From CAZMUQ01 sp964569845 (GTDB lineage Archaea > Thermoproteota > Bathyarchaeia > Hecatellales > Hecatellaceae): DNA of 64,000 bases. The position numbers and the translations under genes are program-made. The notes below the pieces were generated by a model that saw only the letters and a list, made by a program, of their open reading frames with translations, did not search any database and was not told the origin of the DNA. Shown one piece after another: positions 34,056 to 42,291 of the stretch; position 1 is the first letter of the stretch, and each line of letters begins with the position of its first letter. The DNA lies in assembly GCA_964569845.1 (NCBI GenBank), contig CAZMUQ010000002.1:71111-135110 (forward strand), read 5' to 3'.

Positions 34056-35198
34056 TTACCCAAAAATGCTGATCAAGTATCCAGCAGCAATTGCTGAAGC
34101 TATAACACCACCAATATTAGGACCCATAGCATGCATCAATATAAAGTTTCTTGGATTATCTTTTGAAGCTAAATATTGGCTAACTCTAGCTGTCATAGGA
34201 ACAGCTGAAACTCCAGCAATACCTATTATCGGGTTAATTTTACCCCTAGATGCTATATAAAATATTTTTCCTAGGATAAGTCCACCAACAGTCCCACCAG
34301 CAAACCCTACAATACCAAATACAAAAATCAATAATACTTCTGGTTTAAGAAATTCTTCAGCAGTTAAGGTTCCACCTATACCTAAACCTAAAAGTATTGT
34401 TGAGATGTTCAAAAGCTCATTTTCTGAAGCTTTTGCAAGTCTATCAACTACACCTGATTCTCTGAAAAGGTTTCCTATTGCTATTGCTCCAATTAGAGGA
34501 GTGGCATGAGGTACAAGTAAACATCCTATTAGGAGGCAGAAAACAGGGAAAAGTATTCTTTCAATCTTGGAAACTTCACGTATTTTTGGAGGCATATATG
34601 TTGCTCTCTCCTTTTTTGTTGTAAGCGCATAAACTATTGGAGGTTGAATTATTGGTACCATCGCCATATACAGGTAGCAGGATGCTGCAACAGGTCCAAG
34701 TATCTCAGGTGCAAGCTTAGCACATGTGTATACTGTTGTAGGTCCATCAGCACTTCCAATTATACCTATAGCTGCAGCTTCTTTTGGAGGGTAGCCGATA
34801 GCTAAGCATAAAATTAGAGTTATAAATATTCCAAGCTGTGCAGCAGCAGCCATAATAAAGCTTGGTAAAGGTCTTGAAAGAAGAGGCCCGAAATCAGTCA
34901 TTGCACCAACACATATAAACACAATTATTGGTAGAATTTCCGTGTCAATTAGGTATTTACGAATTAGGTAAAATAATCCTCCAACCTCTGAAAGATGTCC
35001 TAAAGGTACATTTGAAAGTAGACATGCAATTCCTATTGGTAGGAGAACAAAAGGTTCATATTCTTTTGATATTGCAAGGTAAATCAGCACAACCGCAAAA
35101 ATCATCATGATAATTTGCCCTAAAGTTATCACATTAAATGCCGTGTAGTGGGTTAGGTAATGGAGAAAATCACGCAAGAACTCAAGCTCAAACCCCAT
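34056..35198 (-). CDS. oadB: Na+-transporting decarboxylase beta subunit (OadB/MmdB/GcdB)
   Basis: Membrane subunit that decarboxylates carboxybiotin and exports Na+. The 380 residues form about nine to eleven membrane helices and carry the conserved NVPLGHL near the start, GAMTDFGPLLSRP, the functional GSADGPTTVY segment and the C-terminal GPNIGGVIASAIAAGYL. It follows the second biotin carrier gene by 48 bases and belongs with the OadG-like gene in one transcript. Its presence implies energy conservation from decarboxylation. Confidence 0.94.
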   Translation of the reverse strand: MGFELEFLRDFLHYLTHYTAFNVITLGQIIMMIFAVVLIYLAISKEYEPFVLLPIGIACLLSNVPLGHLSEVGGLFYLIRKYLIDTEILPIIVFICVGAMTDFGPLLSRPLPSFIMAAAAQLGIFITLILCLAIGYPPKEAAAIGIIGSADGPTTVYTCAKLAPEILGPVAASCYLYMAMVPIIQPPIVYALTTKKERATYMPPKIREVSKIERILFPVFCLLIGCLLVPHATPLIGAIAIGNLFRESGVVDRLAKASENELLNISTILLGLGIGGTLTAEEFLKPEVLLIFVFGIVGFAGGTVGGLILGKIFYIASRGKINPIIGIAGVSAVPMTARVSQYLASKDNPRNFILMHAMGPNIGGVIASAIAAGYLISIFG

Positions 35199-35246
35199 TT
35201 TTTCTCACCGAAAATTGGAGTTTTGTTGATGGAGGGAATTGTTTAC

Positions 35247-35774
35247 TTATCCAATAATAATTAGAGGTGTACCTGTTTGTACACTCTGCCCAACTGAAAC
35301 CTTAACTTCTAAGATTAACCCTGACCTAGGTGAAGGAACAATATTCTCCATCTTCATTGAATCTATAACTAAAAGCGGATCTCCAGCGTTAACTCTTTCA
35401 CCAGGAGAAACCTTAATATCAACAATTTTACCTGGTAGTGGACTTTCAACAACAAATCCTTCACCAACCTCAGGTTTAGCTTTTTCCTCCGGTGTTTTTA
35501 AAGATGGGGGTTTTAATTCTTCAACTCTCTTTTCTTCAGTTACTACTGTGGGTTTTAATGCTTCAGCTTTCTTCTCTTCAACCACTACTGTCCTGATGGA
35601 AGGTGGTGGAGGAGCGGCTAAACTAACTTTTCCCCTTGAAACAGCAACTTTGTAAGTTTTTCCATCTACAGAAACTTCCATTAAAATTTGGTTTTGTTGG
35701 ATATCTTCTACTGATACATCTGCCTCGTATGGTTTACCTTCAAACGTAATTTTAACTCTTTTTTTCACATACAT
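35247..35774 (-). CDS. Second biotin carrier protein with Ala/Pro-rich linker
   Basis: A 175-residue carrier with a beta-rich N-terminus (1-50), a linker containing PPPP and two repeats of VVVEEKK/VVTEEKR-like sequence (about 55-100), and a biotinyl domain (108-175) with SPLPGKIVDIKVSPGERV and the site DSMKMEN, lysine 141. It starts within the OadG-like gene (23-base overlap) and precedes oadB, so it is the carrier most closely tied to the Na+ pump (MmdC/OadC-like). Confidence 0.92.
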   Translation of the reverse strand: MYVKKRVKITFEGKPYEADVSVEDIQQNQILMEVSVDGKTYKVAVSRGKVSLAAPPPPSIRTVVVEEKKAEALKPTVVTEEKRVEELKPPSLKTPEEKAKPEVGEGFVVESPLPGKIVDIKVSPGERVNAGDPLLVIDSMKMENIVPSPRSGLILEVKVSVGQSVQTGTPLIIIG

Positions 35775-36189
35775 TTCTTGTATCCCTCCTGGAAAATTTA
35801 ACTTTTGATGATGCCCAACCTAAACCGCTAAGCCAGCTACGGGCACCATCCACAGAACCGGTACACTCAAACCTTCCAGCTAGACTCCAGTAACTATGAA
35901 ACCTACCCTTTACAGGGGTTAACTGGGGGGATACTACTTTCCCTTCTTGGAGGAGTCTAGAGTGATATACTATTGAAGATATGATACCGGCTAATATTTC
36001 ATTCTCATATGTTTTATATATTTTATGTATTTTCCTAGCTGAATTCATCTTTTCGGCTACTTTCAGGGAGAACCCAGTAACCTGGACTACGAAACCTAAT
36101 ATTATTGAGAATAGGAAGACTATTGTCATTCCCAGAGTTAAGTGGAGTATGCCAAGTTCAAGCCATCCAGCCATTCTTCGCAACCACAC
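35752..36189 (-). CDS. OadG-like sodium pump decarboxylase small membrane subunit
   Basis: Small anchor subunit (OadG/MmdD family). The 145 residues have one N-terminal membrane helix (LGMTIVFLFSIILGFVVQVTG, about 17-37), a KIHKIY-type basic segment, and a soluble tail ending SRRDTRNVCEKKS, the usual arrangement. Start is GTG 36189, with an in-frame ATG at 36174 as an alternative. It is the first gene of the pump transcript, with a TATA element about 75 bases upstream. Confidence 0.75.
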   Translation of the reverse strand: MWLRRMAGWLELGILHLTLGMTIVFLFSIILGFVVQVTGFSLKVAEKMNSARKIHKIYKTYENEILAGIISSIVYHSRLLQEGKVVSPQLTPVKGRFHSYWSLAGRFECTGSVDGARSWLSGLGWASSKVKFSRRDTRNVCEKKS

Positions 36190-36260
36190 ATTTTTACCCT
36201 AAACTTAGGAGGGTACGCTTTATTAATTTTTCCTATTAAGTTGTTGTAGGTAAAAAGTAA

Positions 36261-36273
36261 ACGTATATATAAA
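36261..36273 (-). promoter_or_regulatory. Probable TATA box of the OadG-carrier-OadB operon
   Basis: On the minus strand TTTATATATACGT. A transcription start near 36237 would leave a leader of about 48 bases before the OadG-like start; a GGAGGGT-like stretch is not positioned for translation. It overlaps the 3' flank of the GAPDH gene, which ends at 36286. Confidence 0.5.
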
Positions 36274-36285
36274 GGTATGTATTAA

Positions 36286-37311
36286 TCATTCATTGATAAA
36301 CTTAGACAGATGTTTCATTAAATCCGCAAGTCTACATGAATAACCCCATTCATTATCATACCATCCAAAAACTTTCACAAAATTACCTTTACCACCCATA
36401 ACCATCGTACTTAAACCATCAAGAATGCATGAGTGAGGATTCCTTATAATGTCTGCTGAAACTATTGGCTCATCTGTATATTGAAGAATTCCCTTAAGCT
36501 CACCCTCAGCATATTTTCTAAAGGCATTATTAACTTCATCCTTACTAACCTCCTTTTCAAGTTCAGCAACCAAGTCTGTTATTGAACCATTTGCAACTGG
36601 AACCCTCAAAGCAACCCCATCAAGCCTGCCTGCAAGCTCAGGTATAACTAGTCCTATGGCAACAGCAGCACCTGTTGTTGTGGGTATTATTGATACAGCA
36701 CAGGCTCTAGCTCTTCTAAGGTCTCTGTGTGGAAAATCAAGAATTCTCTGGTCATTTGTGTAAGCATGGCATGTGGTCATAAATCCTCTTCTGATGCCAA
36801 ATTCTTTATGTAAAACTTTAACCATAACAGCTAAACAATTTGTTGTACAAGATGCCATAGAAATTATATGATGCTTCTCATGATTGTAGACTTCTTCATT
36901 TACACCAAGAACAAGAGTTACATCAGGATTTTTAGCTGGAGCCGAAATTACAACCTTCTTTGCACCTGCCTTTAAATGTTTTTCAGCATTCCCCCTATCA
37001 GTAAATCTCCCAGTAGATTCTAAAACTACATCAACATTAAGCTCCCTCCATGGCAGCTTCTCAGGATCCGGAATGCTTAAAATTTTAATTTCCTCTCCTC
37101 CAACAACAATTTTATCATCCTTACTTCCAACTTCAACATCAAGAATTCCATGAATAGAATCATATTTTAGGAGATGAGCAAGAGTTCTAGCATCAGTAAG
37201 GTCATTTATAGCGACAACTTCTACATTTCTACTAAAATCAGGGTCCTTTAAGGCTGCTCTGAAAAAAAGTCTACCAATCCTACCAAAACCGTTTATACCA
37301 ACCCTCATCAT
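36286..37311 (-). CDS. gap: Glyceraldehyde-3-phosphate dehydrogenase, class I (bacterial/eukaryotic type)
   Basis: Oxidises glyceraldehyde 3-phosphate with NAD to 1,3-bisphosphoglycerate. The sequence begins MRVGINGFGRIGR, has the NAD-type INDLTD loop, the catalytic ASCTTNCLAVMVKVLH, the HAYTNDQ histidine and the C-terminal VFGWYDNEWGYSCR. This is the class I enzyme, while archaea normally use the divergent class II form. I chose ATG 37311 over a TTG at 37329 because TTGGTGG lies just ahead. Horizontal transfer from bacteria is likely at some stage. Confidence 0.94.
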   Translation of the reverse strand: MMRVGINGFGRIGRLFFRAALKDPDFSRNVEVVAINDLTDARTLAHLLKYDSIHGILDVEVGSKDDKIVVGGEEIKILSIPDPEKLPWRELNVDVVLESTGRFTDRGNAEKHLKAGAKKVVISAPAKNPDVTLVLGVNEEVYNHEKHHIISMASCTTNCLAVMVKVLHKEFGIRRGFMTTCHAYTNDQRILDFPHRDLRRARACAVSIIPTTTGAAVAIGLVIPELAGRLDGVALRVPVANGSITDLVAELEKEVSKDEVNNAFRKYAEGELKGILQYTDEPIVSADIIRNPHSCILDGLSTMVMGGKGNFVKVFGWYDNEWGYSCRLADLMKHLSKFINE

Positions 37312-37405
37312 ACATAAACCACCAACCAATGATGAAGTTTTTTACTGATTACACTAATAAGTTTGAATAAAATATTTTAATTTTATCTAAAAGGGATGTG
37401 ATTGT

Positions 37406-37882
37406 TTGAAGTACCTTTGGGCTCCATGGAGAATAAAGTATATTTTAATGAAAAAGCCACGTGGATGTATATTTTGTAAAATAGCAAGAGAGAAAAAAGA
37501 TAAAAAAAACTATGTACTCTTCAGAGGGAAATGGAACTATGTTTTGTTAAACAATTACCCGTATAATAGTGGACATCTTATGGTTGTACCATTTAAGCAT
37601 GTAAAAAATCTTGAAGATTTAACTGATGAAGAACTATATGAACACTTTAAGATTGTAAGGGAAAGTGTAAAAAACTTAAAAAAAGTCTTTAAACCCGAGG
37701 GATTTAACATAGGGATAAACATTGGAAGAATAGCAGGAGCTGGAGTAGAAAATCATATCCATACCCATATTGTTCCAAGATGGAGCGGTGATACAAACTA
37801 CATGCCTGTTATAGCAGATACAAAAGTTATACCTGAAGCCCTGAAGCAAACTTATAATAGGCTTAAAGAGTTTTTTAGTTAA
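37406..37882 (+). CDS. HIT family nucleotide hydrolase/transferase
   Basis: Histidine-triad protein that cleaves or transfers nucleoside phosphates, possibly acting on diadenosine polyphosphates. The 158 residues contain the zinc-like GCIFCKI, VLLNNYPYNSGHLMVVPFKHV and the triad HIHTHIVPRW. Start is TTG 37406. It diverges from gap and is followed tail to tail, 8 bases away, by the Sir2 gene. The N-terminal WAPWRIKYI motif is found in AP4A phosphorylase-like HIT proteins, so that subgroup is likely. Confidence 0.9.
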   Translation: MKYLWAPWRIKYILMKKPRGCIFCKIAREKKDKKNYVLFRGKWNYVLLNNYPYNSGHLMVVPFKHVKNLEDLTDEELYEHFKIVRESVKNLKKVFKPEGFNIGINIGRIAGAGVENHIHTHIVPRWSGDTNYMPVIADTKVIPEALKQTYNRLKEFFS

Positions 37883-37890
37883 AGTAAAGG

Positions 37891-38679
37891 TTAAAGGTTA
37901 CCCTTTTCTTTTAATATCTTTTCTACTTCCTCTACTATTTTTGGCAGGATTTCTCCGCATTTACCTTCAATAATATAATCTGATATTATCCCTGTTAAAG
38001 GTGTAGGCTCAGCATTAACCTCAACAACTTTAGCCCCAGCCATTTTTGCTACCCTTGGCAGGTCTGCTGCAGGATAAACTACAGCTGATGTTCCTGCAAC
38101 AATCATTAAAGTGCATGTTCTAGCCTCTCTTTGTGATTCAGTTAAAGCTTCATAGGGTATTGGTTCCTCAAATAATACTGTATTTGGCTTTAGAATCCCG
38201 CCACAATGTGAACATTTCGGAGGAATCTCACCCTTCTCAACTTTGGCTACGGCTTCCTCCATGGGATAAAGATTTCCACATTTAATACATTTAGCTCTTC
38301 TTGAATCCCCGTGAAACTCTATAACATGTTTACTTCCAGCTTTTTGATGCAAACCATCAATATTCTGAGTTATAATACAGTGGAGAAGCCCTAATTCTTC
38401 AAGCCTAGCTAAAGCATAATGAGCAGGATTAGGTTTAGCCTTCAAAACATCAAATCCTTCCTTCATTCTTTGAACCCTTAAAATCCAAAACTTTTTTGGA
38501 TCACTTATAAAGGCTGAATATGTAAAATCTTTTGGATCATATTTTTTCCAGATGCCATGAGGCCCCCTAAAATCTGGAATACCACTTTCAGTTGAAATTC
38601 CTGCACCTGTTAATGCAACAGTTCTCCTAGACGAAACAATATCCTTAGCTAAACGTTTAATGAGTTCATAATCAACCAT
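37891..38679 (-). CDS. cobB: Sir2-family NAD-dependent protein deacylase
   Basis: Removes acyl groups from lysines with NAD as co-substrate; in archaea chromatin protein Alba is one target. The 262 residues show GAGISTESGIPDFRG, the TQNIDGLHQKAG motif, catalytic histidine in EFHGD, four zinc cysteines (CIKC and CSHC) and VAGTSAVVYPAADLP. Length is typical. It stands alone between the HIT gene and the CoA-transferase pseudogene. Confidence 0.94.
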   Translation of the reverse strand: MVDYELIKRLAKDIVSSRRTVALTGAGISTESGIPDFRGPHGIWKKYDPKDFTYSAFISDPKKFWILRVQRMKEGFDVLKAKPNPAHYALARLEELGLLHCIITQNIDGLHQKAGSKHVIEFHGDSRRAKCIKCGNLYPMEEAVAKVEKGEIPPKCSHCGGILKPNTVLFEEPIPYEALTESQREARTCTLMIVAGTSAVVYPAADLPRVAKMAGAKVVEVNAEPTPLTGIISDYIIEGKCGEILPKIVEEVEKILKEKGNL

Positions 38680-38787
38680 TATAGAAAACCTCCAAATAGC
38701 CTATTAAAAATTAAGAATCCGGAGACTTATCTATTTATCTACCATTATCGTTATTACTAAATTAATAGAATTAATAGAGAGTTTGCT

Positions 38788-39690
38788 TTGAGTAGTTTAA
38801 ACGTATCTGAGGAAAGGGAAATCACTTGTTGGAATAAACCTTTAGGCGATATAAGAGTTCTTGAGTTGAGTATGTGGGAAGCTGGACCAGCATGTGGAAC
38901 ACTTTTAGCTTTTCTTGGTGCTGAAGTTATTAAAGTCGAACCTCCATGGGGAGAAATTGGAAGAGTAGTGTTTTTTGGCGAGAAAAGGAAAAAAGAAGGG
39001 GTATAAGCATTGCCACTATTTCGCAAACTTAAACTTAAACAAGAAGCATATAACTTTAAACATAAAAACGAGAAAAGGAAAAAAGCTTCTTCAAATGCTT
39101 ATTAGAAGAAGTAACATTTTCTTACATAACCTTACACTTCAAACAATTGAAAACTTGGTTTAACCTACGAGAAGGTTGCAAAAATTAACCCCAAAATAAT
39201 TTATGCAAGCATCACAGGTTATGGTGAAAAAGGCCCATACAAATATTATCCATGTTATGATGGGTATTGCTCAAGCTATGGGTGGAATAGTTTACCTTAC
39301 CGGGCATCCGGAAACACCTCCAGCTAGATGTAACTGAGAGGTATATAAGGAAAGTTGATAGGTTGATAGCTAAGTGAGCTAGAAGAAAAAGTAAAAAGAA
39401 AATTTTCCATAAACTTACTAGGGAAGGATTACCATGCGGATTAGTTTACAATCTCAAGGAACTTATGGAAGATCCGCATATAGCTAGAAGAAAAATGTTT
39501 TTAAGTACTAAGGATGACCTTGGGAAAAAGCATGTAATCATAGGTAATCACATTAAACTTTCAACATGCAAACTTAAAATACAACCTCCACAAACAAATC
39601 CATCATATCATAATGTTGAAGTATATACAAGGATCCTTGGATTATCAAAAGAAGAGTTTGAAAAGCTAAAGAAAGAAAACATAATATAAT
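38788..39690 (+). pseudogene. Decayed CoA-transferase family III (CaiB/BaiF) gene
   Basis: Fragments in all three frames line up with one CaiB/BaiF protein. The start reads DIRVLELSMWEAGPACGTLLAFLGAEVIKVEPP; it breaks near 39000 into NLNLNKKHITLNIKTRKGKKLL; another shift leads to KINPKIIYASITGYGEKGPY (from about 39165); a further shift gives GIAQAMGGIVYLTG near 39260-39320; then a large internal deletion precedes LPCGLVYNLKELMEDPHIARRKM (about 39425-39500) and the intact C-terminus up to 39690. Several independent lesions mean a true pseudogene and not one sequencing error. It normally makes acyl-CoA by CoA transfer. Confidence 0.88.
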
Positions 39691-39744
39691 GTAATTGTAG
39701 GGATAAAAACATCTTAGCCAGAAAATATCAATACAAAAACTTAA

Positions 39745-39860
39745 GGGTCCGTGGTCCAGCCTGGATAGGACATTGACCAACCTAAAAACTCTATTAAAAA
39801 GGGTTGGATGGAAGCCTCCGGAGCCAAAGGTCGCGGGTTCAAATCCCGCCGGACCCGCCA
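39745..39860 (+). tRNA. tRNA-Arg (anticodon CCG) with a 38-nt intron at an unusual site
   Basis: Acceptor stem GGGTCCG (39745-39751) pairs with CGGACCC (39850-39856); discriminator G and an encoded CCA follow. D-stem GTCC/GGAC and T-stem GCGGG/CCCGC are intact. The anticodon loop CTCCGGA (39816-39822) gives anticodon CCG, reading CGG. The 3' half-stem GCCAA pairs perfectly only if TTG (39773-39775) is joined to GC (39814-39815), so an intron at 39776-39813 between positions 29 and 30 is inferred. The intron folds through CCAACC/GGTTGG. A clean bulge-helix-bulge could not be drawn, so its exact ends are uncertain. Confidence 0.85.
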
Positions 39861-40390
39861 CTTCTCAGGTTCAGGCCCTCTTATATAGAGGTTACGATAT
39901 TCTATTTTGGATTTAAAGGTTTCAAATAAAATACTGTAACATTGATAAACCTAAAGGAGTTTTACATTTTTACACTTTCCACCAAAACCCTCGTTAACAT
40001 TAATTAGTTAGTTTGTGCATTTAGGGAGAAGGACACTCAAACTATTACAGATTATTAAAAAACAAATTTTTGCCGTAGATTCGGAGAATTTGTAGAATTT
40101 CCGAACTAAAAAATAGAGAAGTGTTTAAATATCTTTCTCTAAAATCTTGTAATGTTAGCTGTTTTACTTAAATTAATTAATAATTTTTAAATGTTTTAAA
40201 TTCTTGCAGGAAACTCTATTTTTCATTTTAGGTTTTCCAGGTCTTTTAATTTAAAATATCTAACCTAAAATATCTAAGAAAATTTGGATTCATCCGGTTT
40301 ATTTTTTCAATTTTCTCTTTTTTAATTGAAGTATCCTTATCTACTTTTACTGACTTAATTTTAATGGAAACTTGAAGGAAGTTTGCTTGA
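39861..40390. other. 530-base AT-rich spacer without a visible gene
   Basis: Between tRNA-Arg and the CDF gene I see no coding frame. Notable are the inverted repeat at 40080-40105, a TATA-like GTGTTTAAATATC near 40120-40132, and a tandem-like pair AAAATATCTAA at about 40254 and 40268. The rest is low-complexity AT sequence and probably includes the CDF promoter. Confidence 0.6.
40080..40105. repeat. Inverted repeat with 5-base loop
   Basis: TTCGGA-G-AATT, loop TGTAG, AATT-TCCGAA: ten base pairs with one bulged G. It could be an RNA hairpin or an operator. It sits about 45 bases ahead of a TATA-like element, but the nearest gene start is 286 bases away. Confidence 0.5.
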
Positions 40391-41257
40391 TTGGTTTATG
40401 GTAGTTTAGATAAAAGTGAAAAAATTGCTAAAAGATCTATACTGGTTTTTATCTTTACCGGGTTTGCTGAATTTTTGTTGGGTACTATTTCTGGGAGTGT
40501 TGCTTTAATCTCTGATAGTATTCACACATTTACAGATGCACTAGTATCTGCTATAACTTTTTTTGGTTTAAAATTTTCTCGACGCTTACCAGATGGAAAG
40601 TTTCATTTCGGTTACTATAAGGTTGAAGCTTTTTCTGCTGGTATTTCAGCACTAGTAATGGTTGCTGTTGGCTTAGCAATAGTTTATATAGCTTATCTTA
40701 AACTTTTAAGTCCAGCACCCCTTACAGTATACATTCCAACAATGATTGTAGCTATCTTAGCCGCAGTAATCTTTTGGGTGATGGGATTTATTAAGATAAG
40801 AACTTCAAGAATTGTCAGCTCTAATGCGTTCAAGTTTGATACTTATAACACTTTAAAAAGTGGATTTTCTTCCCTTACTGCATTTTTTGGTGTATTTTTA
40901 TCTTACCTTGGCTTTCATCAGTTTGATGCTTTAGCAGGTATAATTATTGGAGGCTTCATATTTACAATAGCATATATAACAACAAAAGAAGTATCCCTTA
41001 TACTTTTAGATGCATGTAGGCATCCTGAATTTTTTGGGAAAATAAAGGAGATAGCAAAAAGTGTTAGAGGAGTTGTTGACGTTTATGATGTTAGATTAAG
41101 AAGCGTAGGCTTATTTGTTATGGGAGAGATAACAATAAAAGTTGATGGTAAGATGAGTGTTGAAGATCTGAATAAGATAACCAAAGAAATTCGAGAAAAA
41201 ATAAAAAGTCAAATAGCAAATATCGTAAGGATCACAATTCAAGCTGAAATAGCGTAG
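40391..41257 (+). CDS. Cation diffusion facilitator (CDF) family transporter with altered metal site
   Basis: CDF proteins export divalent metals in exchange for protons. The 288 residues have about six membrane helices and a C-terminal cytoplasmic domain (from residue 205; DACRHPEFFGKIKEIAKS, then VVDVYDVRLRSVG). Helix 2 keeps half of the transport site, HTFTD (H45, D49). In helix 5, where most members have HxxxD, the aligned residues are N153 and S157 (FDTYNTLKSGFSS), with D150 just before. Metal choice is probably unusual or activity altered. Start is TTG 40391. Confidence 0.85.
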   Translation: MVYGSLDKSEKIAKRSILVFIFTGFAEFLLGTISGSVALISDSIHTFTDALVSAITFFGLKFSRRLPDGKFHFGYYKVEAFSAGISALVMVAVGLAIVYIAYLKLLSPAPLTVYIPTMIVAILAAVIFWVMGFIKIRTSRIVSSNAFKFDTYNTLKSGFSSLTAFFGVFLSYLGFHQFDALAGIIIGGFIFTIAYITTKEVSLILLDACRHPEFFGKIKEIAKSVRGVVDVYDVRLRSVGLFVMGEITIKVDGKMSVEDLNKITKEIREKIKSQIANIVRITIQAEIA

Positions 41258-41280
41258 AAAATAGGATAAGAATTTTAACT

Positions 41281-42048
41281 TTATAATTTTACATTAAAAA
41301 CTTTCTCAAAATTTTTTGTTGTAATCTTAGCAACATCCTCAACATCTAACCCCTTAATTTTTGCAACACCTTTTAAGCTTTTTATTACATCTGCTGGTTT
41401 AGCAGGAATTCCTGCATACTTCACAGGCGAATCTGTCTCAAGTAAGAGGTTTTCTAAGGGTGCATTTTTAACAGCTGCTTGGTGCTCTTTACTGTACTCT
41501 ACTGCAGGAGTTACGGAGATAAAGTAATCATGGTCCAGAATTCTTTTTAAAACATTAAGAGGACCTGTAAACCAGTGAAATATTGCTTTCTCCACACCAA
41601 TCTTTTCAGCAAAAGTTAGGCATTCTTCCCAAGCCCCCCTTGAATGAATAATCACAGGTTTTCCATGTTTTCTTGCAGATTCAAGAAAAAGCTTAAACAC
41701 ATTTACCTGCAAATCTCTAACATCTTGACTTTTTCTTGCTTCTCTAAGCCAAAAATCTAAACCAACCTCTCCTATGCCAATAATCTTATCAACTTTTGCC
41801 TCAATTAATTTAAGTGTTAAATCTGGTTGTTCTTTCTCTAAAGTAACAGTCCATGGATGAACGCCAAGAGCAACGTAAACTTTTACACCATAATATTCCG
41901 TGGGAAGATTAATTAGGTAGCTGCTTGAAGCATAGTTAGAACTTACACCAACAACAGCTATAACACCAACATTTCTACATTCCTTTAATACTTCTTCGAC
42001 ATTTTCAAGCTCATCAAGATGTACATGAGAATCTACAAGCTTAAGCAA
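41281..42048 (-). CDS. TatD family metal-dependent hydrolase
   Basis: TIM-barrel hydrolase; bacterial TatD is a 3'-5' exonuclease. The 255 residues carry DSHVHLDE, GIGEVGLDFW, PVIIHSRGAWEECL, IFHWFTGPLN and LLLETDSPVKY, covering the metal ligands. It ends 24 bases from the CDF stop, tail to tail, and starts at a 512-base spacer that leads to orc1/cdc6. Natural substrate in archaea is not established. Confidence 0.9.
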   Translation of the reverse strand: MLKLVDSHVHLDELENVEEVLKECRNVGVIAVVGVSSNYASSSYLINLPTEYYGVKVYVALGVHPWTVTLEKEQPDLTLKLIEAKVDKIIGIGEVGLDFWLREARKSQDVRDLQVNVFKLFLESARKHGKPVIIHSRGAWEECLTFAEKIGVEKAIFHWFTGPLNVLKRILDHDYFISVTPAVEYSKEHQAAVKNAPLENLLLETDSPVKYAGIPAKPADVIKSLKGVAKIKGLDVEDVAKITTKNFEKVFNVKL

Positions 42049-42120
42049 TGTCTACCAACCAAAAACATAATAAGATTTTTGCTGTTGAAAAACTTAAGTT
42101 TAAAAAATATATACATTATA

Positions 42121-42139
42121 TACAGGGCATTTTCCTGTA
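42121..42139. repeat. Short perfect palindrome beside a TATA-like region
   Basis: TACAGG, seven-base spacer GCATTTT, CCTGTA. It lies directly after an ATATATACATTATA stretch (about 42107-42120) in the spacer between TatD and the small membrane gene, so a regulator-binding site or a hairpin at a transcript 5' end is possible. Confidence 0.45.
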
Positions 42140-42291
42140 AAAAAAGCCTATATAGGGAAACTTAAACCAATCCTATCAAGCCAAATTTTACAAGCACAAC
42201 TAATATTGAAGAACATTTTAACCATCCAAGTTAAAAAAGGATTTTAGGAGCTAATTTAACTAAACTCTCACACCCTAAGGGGGTGCTTTCT

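Noticed and set aside
37325..37365. C/D box small RNA suggested by ATGATGA followed by CTGA
   Set aside because: Only one C and one D-like box occur; the C'/D' pair and closing stem are missing, and the site overlaps the gap/HIT divergent promoter.
38788..39163. Two separate small genes of about 72 and 62 codons
   Set aside because: Both are pieces of one CoA-transferase gene broken by frameshifts.
39745..39860. Normal 37/38 intron in tRNA-Arg
   Set aside because: The first exon would then lack T33 and a valid anticodon; only an intron before position 30 gives a full stem and CCG loop.
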